64,000 bases of DNA, taken from the NCBI RefSeq assembly GCF_001444405.1, contig NZ_CP013187.1, positions 2,852,001-2,916,000 of the forward strand. The letters are read 5' to 3'. The DNA comes from Pseudoalteromonas phenolica. Its GTDB lineage: Bacteria; Pseudomonadota; Gammaproteobacteria; Enterobacterales; Alteromonadaceae. Made by a program: the position numbers and the translations under genes. Shown one piece after another: positions 34,695 to 44,454 of the stretch (within the stretch, counting starts at the first letter, position 1; each line of letters starts with the position of its first letter). The notes beneath the pieces are model-generated. The model did no database searches, was not told the DNA's origin, and saw only the letters and a program-made list of their open reading frames with translations.

Positions 34695-36071
34695 TTAAAA
34701 CTTCGGGCCACCACCCATCATGCCAGGTGGCATCATGTTTTTCATGTTGCGCATCATTTTCATCATGCCACCTTTACCCTTCATCTTCTTCATCATCTTT
34801 TGCATCTGGGTAAATTGCTTAAGCAGTTTGTTGACGTCTTGTACCTGAGTACCAGAACCCGCTGCAATACGCTTTTTACGAGACCCTTTGATTAAGTCAG
34901 GACGAGCGCGTTCTTTTGGTGTCATTGAGTTGATGATCGCTTCCATTTGATTGAAAGTTTTGTCACCCACCTGATCTTTCACTGCATCTGGTAAGTTAGA
35001 CATACCAGGAAGCTTATCAAGCATCCCCATCATGCCACCCATATTTTTCATTTGACGAAGTTGCTCTGCAAAATCTTCTAGCGTGAAGCCGTCACCTTTA
35101 AAGACCTTTTCAGCAACTTTTGCTGCTTTGTCTTTATCGACTTTCATTTCAACTTCTTCGATTAATGAAAGTACGTCACCCATGCCTAGAATACGTGAAG
35201 CAACACGATCTGGGTGGAAAGGTTCAAGTGCATCAGTGCGCTCACCCACACCGATAAACTTAATTGGTTTACCCGTGATATGACGAATTGATAATGCTGC
35301 ACCACCACGCGCATCACCATCGGTCTTAGTCAGAATAACACCAGTTAGTGGTAACGCTTCGTCAAACGCTTTTGCAGTGTTTGCAGCATCTTGACCCGTC
35401 ATAGAGTCAACAACGAATAAGGTTTCAACTGGGTTAATTGCCGCATGAAGATCTTTGATCTCGTCCATCATGTCGCTATCTACGTGCAAACGACCTGCCG
35501 TATCGACAATCACAACATCAATGAATTTCTTCTTCGCATGGCTTATCGCATTGGTAGCAATATCTACAGGTTTTTGCGAAATATCACTTGGGAAAAACTC
35601 AACATCGACTTCGTTAGCTAGTGTTTCAAGCTGTTTAATCGCCGCAGGACGATAAACGTCGGCACTCACGACGAGTACTGATTTCTTTTTGCGCTCTTTT
35701 AAGAACTTAGACAGTTTACCAACACTGGTGGTTTTACCCGCACCTTGTAAACCCGCCATCATTAATACCGCTGGCGGCTGCGCAGCTAGGTTAAGCTCTT
35801 CATTGGCTTCACCCATGGCTTTTTCAAGTTCTTCACGCACTATTTTGATGAAAACTTGACCCGGGCTTAAGCTCTTCGTTACTTCAACACCAACCGCACG
35901 TTCCTTTACTTGTTTAACAAACTCACGAACAACCGGTAATGCAACATCAGCCTCAAGCAGTGCCATACGCACTTCACGGAGGGTTTCTTTAATATTGTCT
36001 TCGGTAAGTCGGCCGCGGCCACTGATGTTTTTTAACGTTTTACCTAAGCGTTCTTGGAGATTTTCAAACAT
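34695..36071 (-). CDS. ffh: Signal recognition particle protein Ffh (SRP54)
   Basis: SRP GTPase that delivers nascent membrane proteins to FtsY and SecYEG. Of 458 residues (E. coli 453), the N domain is followed by a G domain with GLQGAGKTTS, DTAGR, TKTDGDARGG. The M domain carries methionine-rich helices ending MMKMMRNMKNMMPPGMMGG for signal-sequence and 4.5S RNA binding. It is divergent from ypjD. Confidence 0.98.
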   Translation of the reverse strand: MFENLQERLGKTLKNISGRGRLTEDNIKETLREVRMALLEADVALPVVREFVKQVKERAVGVEVTKSLSPGQVFIKIVREELEKAMGEANEELNLAAQPPAVLMMAGLQGAGKTTSVGKLSKFLKERKKKSVLVVSADVYRPAAIKQLETLANEVDVEFFPSDISQKPVDIATNAISHAKKKFIDVVIVDTAGRLHVDSDMMDEIKDLHAAINPVETLFVVDSMTGQDAANTAKAFDEALPLTGVILTKTDGDARGGAALSIRHITGKPIKFIGVGERTDALEPFHPDRVASRILGMGDVLSLIEEVEMKVDKDKAAKVAEKVFKGDGFTLEDFAEQLRQMKNMGGMMGMLDKLPGMSNLPDAVKDQVGDKTFNQMEAIINSMTPKERARPDLIKGSRKKRIAAGSGTQVQDVNKLLKQFTQMQKMMKKMKGKGGMMKMMRNMKNMMPPGMMGGGPKF

Positions 36072-36238
36072 GTATTAGGTTCCAATAAGTCGTAATTGAG
36101 CGCATTATACTGATATGCAGGCGAGTAATACAGTATTCAAGTAAAGACAAAGTTTCTTTTTATAACCTCTTTGCAAGAACGGTGGCATAAAATACAATAG
36201 CCTATAACAAGGATACTAACATCTGGACTACATTTAAC

Positions 36239-37045
36239 ATGTTGATCATTAGCCTGTCTTTACTTGCCAGCCTTTTATATGTTCTAGCAACAGGGCATGT
36301 ACTGTCACGCCTATTTCATAAAGAAGGGCCGAGCCAAAAACTAACGGTTCTGCTCAGTACAGGCGCTATATTGGCGCATATGTTAGTGTTAGTAAATTCA
36401 GTTTTTACCCATGATGGGCAAGATTTAAGCACTGTTAATGTCGCGATGTTAACTTGCTGGGTAATTGTCGTGAGCGTCACAACTGTATCACTAAAGTTCC
36501 CTGCTACTCTGTTACTCCCTGTAGTCTATGGCTTTGCTGCTATTTTATTAATCGCCAGCTTATTTATCCCCCATCATATTATTATGCAAAGTATTAATGT
36601 GGATTTAGGGCTCGTTGTACATATTTCGCTGTCACTACTTGCTTACTGTATTTTGATTATTGCTACACTTTATGCTGTGCAATTCTTCTATATAGATAAA
36701 CGTCTGAAAGAAAAAGACCTAGCCATTATGAACAGCCATCTACCACCTCTTATGTTGGTTGAAAGGCAACTTTACCAACTGCTTACTGTAGGCACAGGTA
36801 TCTTTACATTGGCACTCATGTCTGGATTTATCTTTCTTGAAGGTATGTTTGCTAAAGAGGTCATCCACAAAACCGTGTTATCAATCATAGCTTGGTTAGT
36901 TTTTGCAACTGTTACGATGGGTCATCACCGCTTTGGCTGGCGTGGTAAACCTGTAGTTTTTGCAATTTTAGGCGCCTCAGGTTTAGTGACTTTGGCCTAC
37001 TTTGGAAGCAGATTCATACAAGAAGTAATTCTGGTAAAATTTTAA
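36239..37045 (+). CDS. ypjD: CcsA/YpjD-type inner-membrane protein
   Basis: A 268-residue protein with about eight membrane segments and the CcsA/CcmC-like cytochrome c assembly fold. Conserved His appear in VVHISLSLLAYCILIIA and in HKTVLSIIAWLVF, with HHRFGWRGK near the end. In gammaproteobacteria ypjD is a neighbour of ffh and yfjD, as here. Its exact role is not established; heme handling is only suggested by the fold. Confidence 0.88.
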   Translation: MLIISLSLLASLLYVLATGHVLSRLFHKEGPSQKLTVLLSTGAILAHMLVLVNSVFTHDGQDLSTVNVAMLTCWVIVVSVTTVSLKFPATLLLPVVYGFAAILLIASLFIPHHIIMQSINVDLGLVVHISLSLLAYCILIIATLYAVQFFYIDKRLKEKDLAIMNSHLPPLMLVERQLYQLLTVGTGIFTLALMSGFIFLEGMFAKEVIHKTVLSIIAWLVFATVTMGHHRFGWRGKPVVFAILGASGLVTLAYFGSRFIQEVILVKF

Positions 37046-37106
37046 CTTGACTCAGTACTTTCAGTAACGCTTAATACCTATTCAATATTAGAAAAGGGAT
37101 CCTCTT

Positions 37107-38375
37107 TTGGACGACATATCAACCGGTACGCTCTTTGCTATTTTGGGCTTACTTATTTTGCTCTCGGCTTATTTCTCAAGCTCAGAGACAGGCATGATGT
37201 CGATAAATAAATATCGACTAAGACACTTAGAAAAAGAAAATCATAAAGGTGCGAAACGTGTTAGTAGCTTACTACAGCGTCCTGATAGATTAATTGGTGT
37301 CATCCTCATTGGTAATAACCTCGTTAATATTGCTGCCGCTACAGTTGCTGCCATTATTACAGAAAGGTACTTCGGTGATGTTTGGGGTCCTCTTGTCAAT
37401 ACAATAGCACTCACATTCGTAATTCTCATCTTTGCAGAAGTCACTCCCAAAACACTCGCGGCATTACATCCAGAAAAAGTTGCCTTTCCAAGCTCTGTAA
37501 TATTGAAAGGTCTCTTGAAACTGATGTTCCCATTTGTAATTGGATTAAACTGGATCACCAATGGCATTCTTAAGCTGTTTGGTATTTCAAACCAAGACAT
37601 TGAAGAACATAGCTTAAGTAAAGAAGAGCTAAAAACAGTGGTAAATGAGTCCAGCGCATTACTGCCTAGCAACCACCAAAACATGTTGACGTCTATTCTC
37701 GATTTAGATCATGTCACGGTTGAAGATATCATGATCCCACGAAACGAAATTAATGCCATTGACATTAATGACGATTGGAAAGACATCGCCAAACATTTAA
37801 CCAACGCACAACATACTCGCGTATTGCTGTATCGTGACCAGATTGACGATGCTGTTGGCTTTATTCACTCTCGAGATGCGCTTCGACTGCTAACCAAAGA
37901 GCAGTTCGATAAACCGTCTCTTTTACGTGCAGTGCGTGAAATTTACTATATTCCTGAAGGCACCTCATTAAATACTCAGCTTTTAAAATTCCAACAAAGC
38001 AAAGAGCGTATTGGTCTGGTTGTGGATGAATACGGTGACATTCAGGGCTTGGTCACACTTGAAGACATTCTTGAAGATGTTGTGGGTGATTTCACAACAA
38101 CACAAACTCGTGCAGCGAGCGAAGAAGTTGACGTACAGTCTGATGGCTCTGTATTGGTTGATGGTACGGCCAATATCCGTGAAATTAACAAAGAAATGGA
38201 ATGGGAATTACCAACAGAAGGCCCTAAAACTTTAAGTGGCTTAATTGTTGAGTATTTAGAAGATATTCCTCAGAAACCTCTAGGAATGAGGATTGCAGGC
38301 TACCCAATTGAAATTATCGAAATCAAAGAAAACATGATAAAACAGGTTAAGGTGTTTCCTGAGAAAAGAAAGTAA
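37107..38375 (+). CDS. yfjD: CNNM/HlyC-CorC family protein YfjD
   Basis: Membrane protein of 422 residues. An N-terminal DUF21/CNNM transmembrane domain (about 1-190; SAYFSSSETGMMSINKYRLRHL, GNNLVNIAAATVA, EVTPKTLAALHPE) is followed by two CBS domains (about 205-330; VEDIMIPRNEINAID, GLVVDEYGDIQGLVTLEDILEDVVGD). A C-terminal CorC/HlyC transporter-associated domain ends it. The family is linked to Mg or Co export. The start is TTG at 37107-37109 with AAAGGGA upstream; it follows ypjD by 61 bases. Confidence 0.93.
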   Translation: MDDISTGTLFAILGLLILLSAYFSSSETGMMSINKYRLRHLEKENHKGAKRVSSLLQRPDRLIGVILIGNNLVNIAAATVAAIITERYFGDVWGPLVNTIALTFVILIFAEVTPKTLAALHPEKVAFPSSVILKGLLKLMFPFVIGLNWITNGILKLFGISNQDIEEHSLSKEELKTVVNESSALLPSNHQNMLTSILDLDHVTVEDIMIPRNEINAIDINDDWKDIAKHLTNAQHTRVLLYRDQIDDAVGFIHSRDALRLLTKEQFDKPSLLRAVREIYYIPEGTSLNTQLLKFQQSKERIGLVVDEYGDIQGLVTLEDILEDVVGDFTTTQTRAASEEVDVQSDGSVLVDGTANIREINKEMEWELPTEGPKTLSGLIVEYLEDIPQKPLGMRIAGYPIEIIEIKENMIKQVKVFPEKRK

Positions 38376-38404
38376 CAACTTTGACTTTATAAGTTTTCAA
38401 TATT

Positions 38405-38430
38405 AAAAAAGCCGCGTTTGCGGCTTTTTT
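38405..38430. terminator. Bidirectional terminator after yfjD
   Basis: AAAAAAGCCGC, loop GTTT, GCGGCTTTTTT. It lies between the convergent yfjD and lipoprotein genes. Confidence 0.87.
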
Positions 38431-38455
38431 AATACAACACAACCAGTAAAAAAAT

Positions 38456-39073
38456 TTAGCTAAATAGCCTTTCAAACCAAGACTTATCTAATTCAGCTTC
38501 ACATCTTTTTAATTGCGCACCATAGCGTCCAGCACGATGCTTCACTTTGTTTGCTACAGCCATCAACCATTTTTTCTTTCGATAAGTACCACGCTTATAT
38601 CCACCCCATCCTTCATGGTAGTTAAGATACTGCGCATAGGCATCCCATTTAGAAATACCATTCACTTTATGTGTTTTGTAAACAAACCAAGCCATAAAAT
38701 CAATGGCATCCTCGAAGTCATCTCTATCGGCGCCTGAATTACCTGTTTCTCGAATGTAATCTTGCCATGTGGGTGTTTTTGCTTGCGAATAACCATATGC
38801 AGAGCTTGCTCGGCCAATTGGAATAAATCCTAAAAAGTACTCCATTGGTGGCGCTGCATCATGTCGAAACGAGCTCTCTTGATACATCATTGCCATCAGA
38901 ACATGCTTAGGAGAGCCCCATTTATCTTGGGCATCTCGCGCATCGTAATACCAATCTTCTTTTTCTTCGAAGATCTTACAAATATTGTCTGGCTGTTTAG
39001 GTGGCGCAGTAGCACAACCGCTCAAAACAGCAGCAAAAGATAAGGTGAGAAAACTTTTTTTAATTTTTTTCAT
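38456..39073 (-). CDS. Lipoprotein with lytic transglycosylase (SLT) domain
   Basis: A 205-residue exported lipoprotein: the lipobox LSGC places the acyl Cys at residue 20. The SLT fold appears as VLMAMMYQESSFRHDAA with the likely catalytic Glu66, then SSAYGYSQAKTPTWQDY and AYAQYLNYHEGWGGY. It would cleave peptidoglycan glycan strands from the outer-membrane side. No partner gene is adjacent, and the particular MltC/EtgA-like group cannot be fixed by eye. Confidence 0.87.
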   Translation of the reverse strand: MKKIKKSFLTLSFAAVLSGCATAPPKQPDNICKIFEEKEDWYYDARDAQDKWGSPKHVLMAMMYQESSFRHDAAPPMEYFLGFIPIGRASSAYGYSQAKTPTWQDYIRETGNSGADRDDFEDAIDFMAWFVYKTHKVNGISKWDAYAQYLNYHEGWGGYKRGTYRKKKWLMAVANKVKHRAGRYGAQLKRCEAELDKSWFERLFS

Positions 39074-39157
39074 TTTTTAGTGAACTTATCTAGATTTCAC
39101 AAGTCTGAGTTTATGAATGCAGTGGTTTAGCATTGTTTCATCCCTGATTTAATATTT

Positions 39158-39186
39158 GCGCAGCTAATTTAGCTGCGCTTTTTTTT
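39158..39186 (+). terminator. Strong hairpin and T run with no plus-strand gene before it
   Basis: GCGCAGCTAA (39158-39167), one T, TTAGCTGCGC (39169-39178), then eight T. The T run is on the plus strand, while both flanking genes are on the minus strand. On the minus strand the stem is followed by AAATATTAAA, so it is a poor terminator for gshA. Confidence 0.7.
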
Positions 39187-39188
39187 GC

Positions 39189-40766
39189 CTAAGCGTTGGC
39201 AAAATAATCATCTAAAAAGGCCACAAAAGTTAAATTATCCTCAGACACTTTTTGCTTCTGTGCTTCGTGAGAAGCGCCTGCATCTGCATCAAGACTTGAG
39301 CTTGAGTAGGTTACAAATGACTGAGACTGATGCGCTAACTTATACTCATTCGCCAACTCAATTGCATAGCTTCCGCCATCTTGTTGGTTTTGTTTAAGCT
39401 GAGATAAGAACTGACCTGATAGTGTCTTATTCGGATCAGAAATGCATTCACGCCATAGTTTGATTGCATTCTGATAGACATTCGAGTCATTTGCTTTGTC
39501 CATATACTGAGCCACATGCACTAACTCTGCAAAAATATCGCCTGCCCATGTTTGCAAAGAAACAGGAGAACCGTCACGTTGTAGCTCAAGGTCCGGTTTA
39601 CGACCGAAGTTCACTACGGCTTGTAAGTTAGCTTCTGTTAACCTTTGATCTTCACAGCTTAAAGCGGGTGCGTCTTTAAGCAGACAATAGGTTAAAAACA
39701 CATCTAAGAAATTAATTTGCTCTAGACTGATCCCCGTCTGTGAAAAAGGATTAACATCTAAAGCGCGGATCTCAACGTATTCAATGCCTGCTCTTGCTAA
39801 AGCTTGAGTCGGAGTCTCACCGCTCAGTGCATTTCGCTTTGGTCTAATCGGCGAGTAAAATTCATTTTCGATTTGCAGTATGTTTTTATTCAGTTGCTGC
39901 GGTGTTTCAGCCTTGTAGTCAGCTAAATCACCATATAGGTCAGAATGACAACCAATTGCTTCTCGTAATCCTGTAATGTACTCATCTAGATTGTTATAAG
40001 TCACTTTTAAAGATGACTGAGCACTGTTGGTATAACCTAAATCACCAAGTCGTAATGCTGTGCCATGCTCTAAATAAAGTGTGCCTTTACCCAAGGCTTC
40101 AAACGGAAGGTCACTTTCATTGCCTTGCAAGAATGATTTACACAGCGCTGGAGAGGCGCCAAACAGATAACTGATTAACCATAGCTCACGTTTAAAGTTT
40201 CGAATAAGGCCTAAATATTTTTCAGAGATAAAGGCTTGTTTCTCAGCACTGCTTTGTTCAACTTTTTGTAGGCTGTCCCACAAAGTATCTGGAAATGAAA
40301 TATTAAAATGAACACCGGCAATAGCCTGCATCATACTACCGTAGCGGTTTTTTAGACCTTCACGATAAAGGGTTTTCATTTTACCAATGTTTGATTCGCC
40401 AAAATACGCTAGGGCAATATCATCTTGATCTTCAATGAAACAAGGCATACTCATGGGCCATAATAGCTCGTCACCCATTTTGCTTAAGGTGTATTTCTGT
40501 AAGTCTTGCAGTTGCGCTAACGTCTCTTTTGGATCTTCACTCACAGGGGTAATAAACTCGAGTAATGATTCTGAAAAGTCAGTGGTAATATGCGAGTTCG
40601 TTAATGGGTGACCTGCGTCTTGTGGATGAGGCGTTTTGGCAATAGAGCCATTCGGGTTGATCCTTAATGCTTCTCGCTCAATACCACGCTTAATGCCTTT
40701 AATGGCTTGCTGGTGTTCTGCTGCAGAGAGTGCTTCTAAGCGAGTCTTTAATTCTGGTGTATTCAA
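39189..40766 (-). CDS. gshA: Glutamate-cysteine ligase
   Basis: ATP-dependent first step of glutathione synthesis, 525 residues from the chosen start (E. coli 518). Family stretches include GIEREALRINPNG, DFSESLLEFITP, MPCFIEDQDDIALAYFG, GVHFNISFPDTLW, EYVEIRALDVNPFSQTGI. I take the TTG at 40764-40766 (NTPELKTRLEAL) because GAGGA stands 7 bases upstream; a TTG at 40799 in the same frame has no such site. Monocistronic. Confidence 0.95.
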   Translation of the reverse strand: MNTPELKTRLEALSAAEHQQAIKGIKRGIEREALRINPNGSIAKTPHPQDAGHPLTNSHITTDFSESLLEFITPVSEDPKETLAQLQDLQKYTLSKMGDELLWPMSMPCFIEDQDDIALAYFGESNIGKMKTLYREGLKNRYGSMMQAIAGVHFNISFPDTLWDSLQKVEQSSAEKQAFISEKYLGLIRNFKRELWLISYLFGASPALCKSFLQGNESDLPFEALGKGTLYLEHGTALRLGDLGYTNSAQSSLKVTYNNLDEYITGLREAIGCHSDLYGDLADYKAETPQQLNKNILQIENEFYSPIRPKRNALSGETPTQALARAGIEYVEIRALDVNPFSQTGISLEQINFLDVFLTYCLLKDAPALSCEDQRLTEANLQAVVNFGRKPDLELQRDGSPVSLQTWAGDIFAELVHVAQYMDKANDSNVYQNAIKLWRECISDPNKTLSGQFLSQLKQNQQDGGSYAIELANEYKLAHQSQSFVTYSSSSLDADAGASHEAQKQKVSEDNLTFVAFLDDYFANA

Positions 40767-40837
40767 AAAATTATCCTCAAGCCAATAGGCAATGTTCAAT
40801 CAATGGGGGCACATCCCCAATACTCAAGCAATATTTA

Positions 40838-41776
40838 TTAACTATGGCTAATAATTATCTTGCCTGCATGCTGCCCCGCTTCCATGTGTTCATGCGCTTG
40901 CTGGATATCTTGCAACGCAAAAGTCGAATCGACATGGATAAATAAATCGCCACCACGATACGCAGTCATCAATTCATTTAGATCAGCTTTATTCTTTTCT
41001 ACCACAATACCAGAGACCGATATGTCGCTTTGCTGCGCAGCTGCAACAATCTGCTGAGCACTGATGGTTGGTACTGTCACTACTTCACAGCCTGAGTTTA
41101 AATTCGCGACCATTCTTTCGCCGATTTCACCACCGACTAAATCGAGTAGTTGTGCTTGGCGTTCTTGTGAAAAGAATGTCTCATAATCAACAACCTTTAC
41201 AGCTAACTTTTGTAACAGTTCATGTGAAGGACGATTACTTACTGCAATTACTTCTTTACCCTGTAATTGGGCTAGTTGGATTGCTAAATGACCCACTCCG
41301 CCTGTTGGGGCATTTATGTAAAGAGTTGACTGCGAGCTTGAAAACTTTCTCAGGGCCTGTATTGCGGTTAAACCTGCTAAACATAGACCTGCGACTTCTG
41401 ATTTTTGTTGCACATCAAATGCAATTAATTCGTCTGCTTCAGCAATGACATAATCAGCGTAACAGCCGGGCTGTTTGGCAAACCCCACCATACCTGCGAC
41501 AAATTGCCCCACTTGCAAGTCAGAGACTTGAGCGCCACACTGCTCTACAACACCGTAAACGTCATAGCCTAAAGGTAGAAACTCATCAGCTTCTTTTGCT
41601 TGAGCAACAAAGCCTAAGCCTGCACGCGTTTTCAAATCGATAGGGTTAATTGCACTGCTATGCACTTTAATAAGCACTTGAGTGTCATTTAACTCAGGTA
41701 AAACGCATGTTTTTGCCTGAATTTTATCCGCAGTGCCGAACTCATCTATTCCATATTTTATAGCTTGCACAGGCAT
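40838..41776 (-). CDS. Zinc-free alcohol dehydrogenase / quinone oxidoreductase family protein
   Basis: MDR-superfamily reductase of 312 residues. The GroES-like N-terminal half (VLIKVHSSAINPIDLKTRAGLG, LGYDVYGVVEQCG) precedes an NADP-binding Rossmann domain with the AxxGGVG-type loop APTGGVGHLAIQLAQLQG. The Cys/His ligands of zinc enzymes are missing, as in quinone oxidoreductases. AGGA precedes the ATG. The substrate is unknown. Confidence 0.87.
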   Translation of the reverse strand: MPVQAIKYGIDEFGTADKIQAKTCVLPELNDTQVLIKVHSSAINPIDLKTRAGLGFVAQAKEADEFLPLGYDVYGVVEQCGAQVSDLQVGQFVAGMVGFAKQPGCYADYVIAEADELIAFDVQQKSEVAGLCLAGLTAIQALRKFSSSQSTLYINAPTGGVGHLAIQLAQLQGKEVIAVSNRPSHELLQKLAVKVVDYETFFSQERQAQLLDLVGGEIGERMVANLNSGCEVVTVPTISAQQIVAAAQQSDISVSGIVVEKNKADLNELMTAYRGGDLFIHVDSTFALQDIQQAHEHMEAGQHAGKIIISHS

Positions 41777-41855
41777 ACTTTATTCCTACTATTACAGAAA
41801 GCATTATAGTCTTATAATCTAACATAGTTTTACACTGAACCCTATGGAGAAAATC

Positions 41856-43403
41856 ATGCGTCGTGGTCAGTCAATCATTAATGAAGAAGTCACCTTCGAT
41901 GACTCGCAACAGCTTGTCTCTACAACAGATTTACGCGGTGTCACAACGTATGCAAACGCGGCATTTTGTGCCGTTTCAGGGTTTAGTGCCGAAGAGTTAG
42001 TAGGAAAAAACCATAACATTGTGCGTCACCCTGACATGCCTAAAGCAGCATTTAAAGAGCTTTGGGATAAATTAGAACAAGGCCACTCTTGGCGTGGGGT
42101 AGTAAAAAACCGCTGTAAAGATGGTCGCTACTACTGGGTAGATGCATTTGTCACGCCTATTTTTGAACATGGCCAACTCGTTGGTTATCAATCGGTGAGA
42201 GTTAAGCCTGCTGAACAACTTAAGAAAAGAGCACAATCTCTTTATGATGCAATAAATCAAGGCAAAAAAGTATGGCACTGGCGTGAACAAATTGCGCTGA
42301 GGCAAACCCTTTCAACAATTATCGCTTTACTACTGACGCTTGCTTGCTTTGTATTTTCAGGATGGCAATTAGGCCTTGCTGCTATCATCACCATGTTGGC
42401 AATTTTGTTCATTAACTATGATGAACTGCTTGTGGTACCTGCTAAGCTAAAATTGCAACAACAGCAATTCGATTCAGTTTCTCGTTATGTCTACTGCGAA
42501 GCGACGCCTTTTTCTATCGCTGAATTTAATTTAGGTATGCTGCAAGCCAAGCTTCGAACTGTTTTAGGCCGTATGCAAGACTCAGCGTCTACTTTCAAGA
42601 ATATCGCAACTGGGCTTAATGAAAAATCTGCTAATACAGAGAAAGGGATTGAGGCACAAAGTGAGCGCTTACGTTCAATGGCAACCGCGATGTCACAAAT
42701 GAGCCAAACCATCGGTGAAATTTCAAACAACACGACCGACACCGCCAACAAAGTCGATAGTACGCAACACCATTGTTTAGAAATTAAAAATACCATGCTC
42801 GAAAACGTTGATATGGTCAGCTCACTTGCTACGCAAGTGGATGAAGCCGCACAAACAGCAAACTCTCTAGCCCAAGAAGCCGATAAGATTGGTCAGGTGA
42901 TGACTGAAATCGAAGGTATTGCGGAGCAAACTAACTTATTGGCACTGAATGCAGCGATTGAGGCAGCTCGAGCTGGTGAGCATGGTCGAGGCTTTGCAGT
43001 GGTTGCCGATGAAGTTCGTGCCCTGTCATCTCGTACACAAAGTGCCACCAGCCATATTTATGCGTCAATTAAAGAGATACAAGATACCTTATACAAGTGG
43101 TCTGAAGTGATGCAAAGCACCAAAGACAGAGCATCTAACTGCGCCGATGCAAGCCACACCAGCCAACAGGCCTTAGAAGTGATTTTTGAGCAGATCAGTG
43201 AAATTGCCAATGCTGCACAGGGTATTTCAACTGCAGCAGAACAACAACAAATGGTGAGTGTGGAGATTAACGACAACATCACCACCATTACCCATCACGG
43301 CAGCGAGAATTTAACCTTAAGTTATAAAGTCGCAGAAGATGCAGCTAAGTTGGTAGAAAGTGCAAACAAAATATCTGGTTTGTTACTGACGTTTAAAGTT
43401 TAA
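41856..43403 (+). CDS. Aer-like methyl-accepting chemotaxis protein with PAS sensor
   Basis: Energy/redox-type chemoreceptor, 515 residues. The N-terminal PAS (about 1-120; VSTTDLRGVTTYANAAFCAVSGFSAEELVGKNHNIVRHPDMP) is Aer-like and probably binds FAD or another cofactor. One or two membrane segments follow (about 155-195). The cytoplasmic signalling hairpin has the conserved tip EQTNLLALNAAIEAARAGEHGRGFAVVADEVR. No periplasmic domain exists, so sensing is internal. I take the ATG at 41856 because GGAG stands 6 bases before it; the ATG at 41844 overlaps that site. Confidence 0.93.
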   Translation: MRRGQSIINEEVTFDDSQQLVSTTDLRGVTTYANAAFCAVSGFSAEELVGKNHNIVRHPDMPKAAFKELWDKLEQGHSWRGVVKNRCKDGRYYWVDAFVTPIFEHGQLVGYQSVRVKPAEQLKKRAQSLYDAINQGKKVWHWREQIALRQTLSTIIALLLTLACFVFSGWQLGLAAIITMLAILFINYDELLVVPAKLKLQQQQFDSVSRYVYCEATPFSIAEFNLGMLQAKLRTVLGRMQDSASTFKNIATGLNEKSANTEKGIEAQSERLRSMATAMSQMSQTIGEISNNTTDTANKVDSTQHHCLEIKNTMLENVDMVSSLATQVDEAAQTANSLAQEADKIGQVMTEIEGIAEQTNLLALNAAIEAARAGEHGRGFAVVADEVRALSSRTQSATSHIYASIKEIQDTLYKWSEVMQSTKDRASNCADASHTSQQALEVIFEQISEIANAAQGISTAAEQQQMVSVEINDNITTITHHGSENLTLSYKVAEDAAKLVESANKISGLLLTFKV

Positions 43404-43489
43404 AAATTAAGATAAAAGACGCGATATAAAATCGCTGCTATCGCGGCCTCTATTTGGTAGAACCTAATTTATATCGGGCTCTTACAACA

Positions 43490-43520
43490 AAAAATGGCAG
43501 CTAAATCCGCTGCCATTTTT
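43490..43520. terminator. Bidirectional terminator between the chemoreceptor gene and cnoX
   Basis: AAAATGGCAGC (43491-43501), loop TAAATCC, GCTGCCATTTT (43509-43519). Confidence 0.86.
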
Positions 43521-43541
43521 ATGCTTAAAACTAACTAACTA

Positions 43542-44399
43542 TCAATATAATAAGCTGTATAACTTTCTACGATATGTGCCAGCCAAAGCATCGCCATCTG
43601 GTAAGCTCGCAATCAAATCTAGGTAATCTTTTTTCGCAGTACCAAAATTTAAGTCTTTTCTTACCACTGATAATAATAACTCTAGCGCTTGCTCTTTCTT
43701 ACCAGCTTCGGCCAGTAGCGCAGCGAGCTGTGCTTTTAAATCTTTGTTTTCAGGGTCTGCATCTAATTGCTGGGTCAATGCAATGATCTCTGGAGATTCC
43801 TGTGCACTTTGAGCCGCATTCAACTTAGCTTGTAGATTTTGATAATACGGATCGCGCTCAGTTTCGACAACACTATCAAGTAACGCCTGACCATCTTCAA
43901 ACTTTTGAATTTGAATACAGATATCAGCCAAAACCAGTTTCACACGGGTATTTTCTGGGTCAATTGCATAAGCTTGCTTGGCATAGTTAAACGCCGCATT
44001 TTGATCGTCATTTGCCAGCGCTTGTTTAGCTTGCTCAAGTAATAATACTTCCGGGCTTGGTAAATGCTCAGCCAATGCCTCTTTAATTTCAGCATCACTT
44101 TTAGGACCCGGTAATACGCCAACTGGCGCGCCATTTTTCAATAACACAATCGTTGGTAACGCTTGTAGGCCTACTTGCTGTGCTAATTGAGATGCCAACG
44201 CTTGTTGTGTATCACAATCGACTGTTGCAATGAGTAAGTGCTCTTTGTAGCTTTGTGCAAGCGCAGACAAAATATTCGCTTGTTCAATGCACTCAGGTTG
44301 CTGCGCACTGAAGAACGTCATTAGAACCAGTTTATCAGCACTTTGCTCAGCCAGAACCTGCTGGATATTTTCAGGTGTTAATTGAATTTGGTTGTCCAT
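43542..44399 (-). CDS. cnoX: Thioredoxin-like TPR co-chaperone CnoX (YbbN)
   Basis: A 285-residue protein with an N-terminal thioredoxin fold (about 1-110) and C-terminal TPR helices (about 118-285). The active-site loop reads FFSAQQPEC: the first Cys of CxxC is replaced by Gln34 and only Cys37 remains, as in E. coli CnoX (SxxC). CnoX is therefore not a classic reductase but a holdase that passes clients to GroEL and DnaK. LQALPTIVLLKNG holds the cis-Pro. Confidence 0.93.
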   Translation of the reverse strand: MDNQIQLTPENIQQVLAEQSADKLVLMTFFSAQQPECIEQANILSALAQSYKEHLLIATVDCDTQQALASQLAQQVGLQALPTIVLLKNGAPVGVLPGPKSDAEIKEALAEHLPSPEVLLLEQAKQALANDDQNAAFNYAKQAYAIDPENTRVKLVLADICIQIQKFEDGQALLDSVVETERDPYYQNLQAKLNAAQSAQESPEIIALTQQLDADPENKDLKAQLAALLAEAGKKEQALELLLSVVRKDLNFGTAKKDYLDLIASLPDGDALAGTYRRKLYSLLY

Positions 44400-44454
44400 A
44401 ATTCACTTCTTAAATCTATGTATTATTCACTATATTGCGACTCTTCTCGCTTTT

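Noticed and set aside
43425..43485. Possible fragment of a second repeat (GCTGCTATCGCGG, also similar in copy B)
   Set aside because: Only about 12 bases match the 17770 region; not enough to claim a repeat without a genome search.
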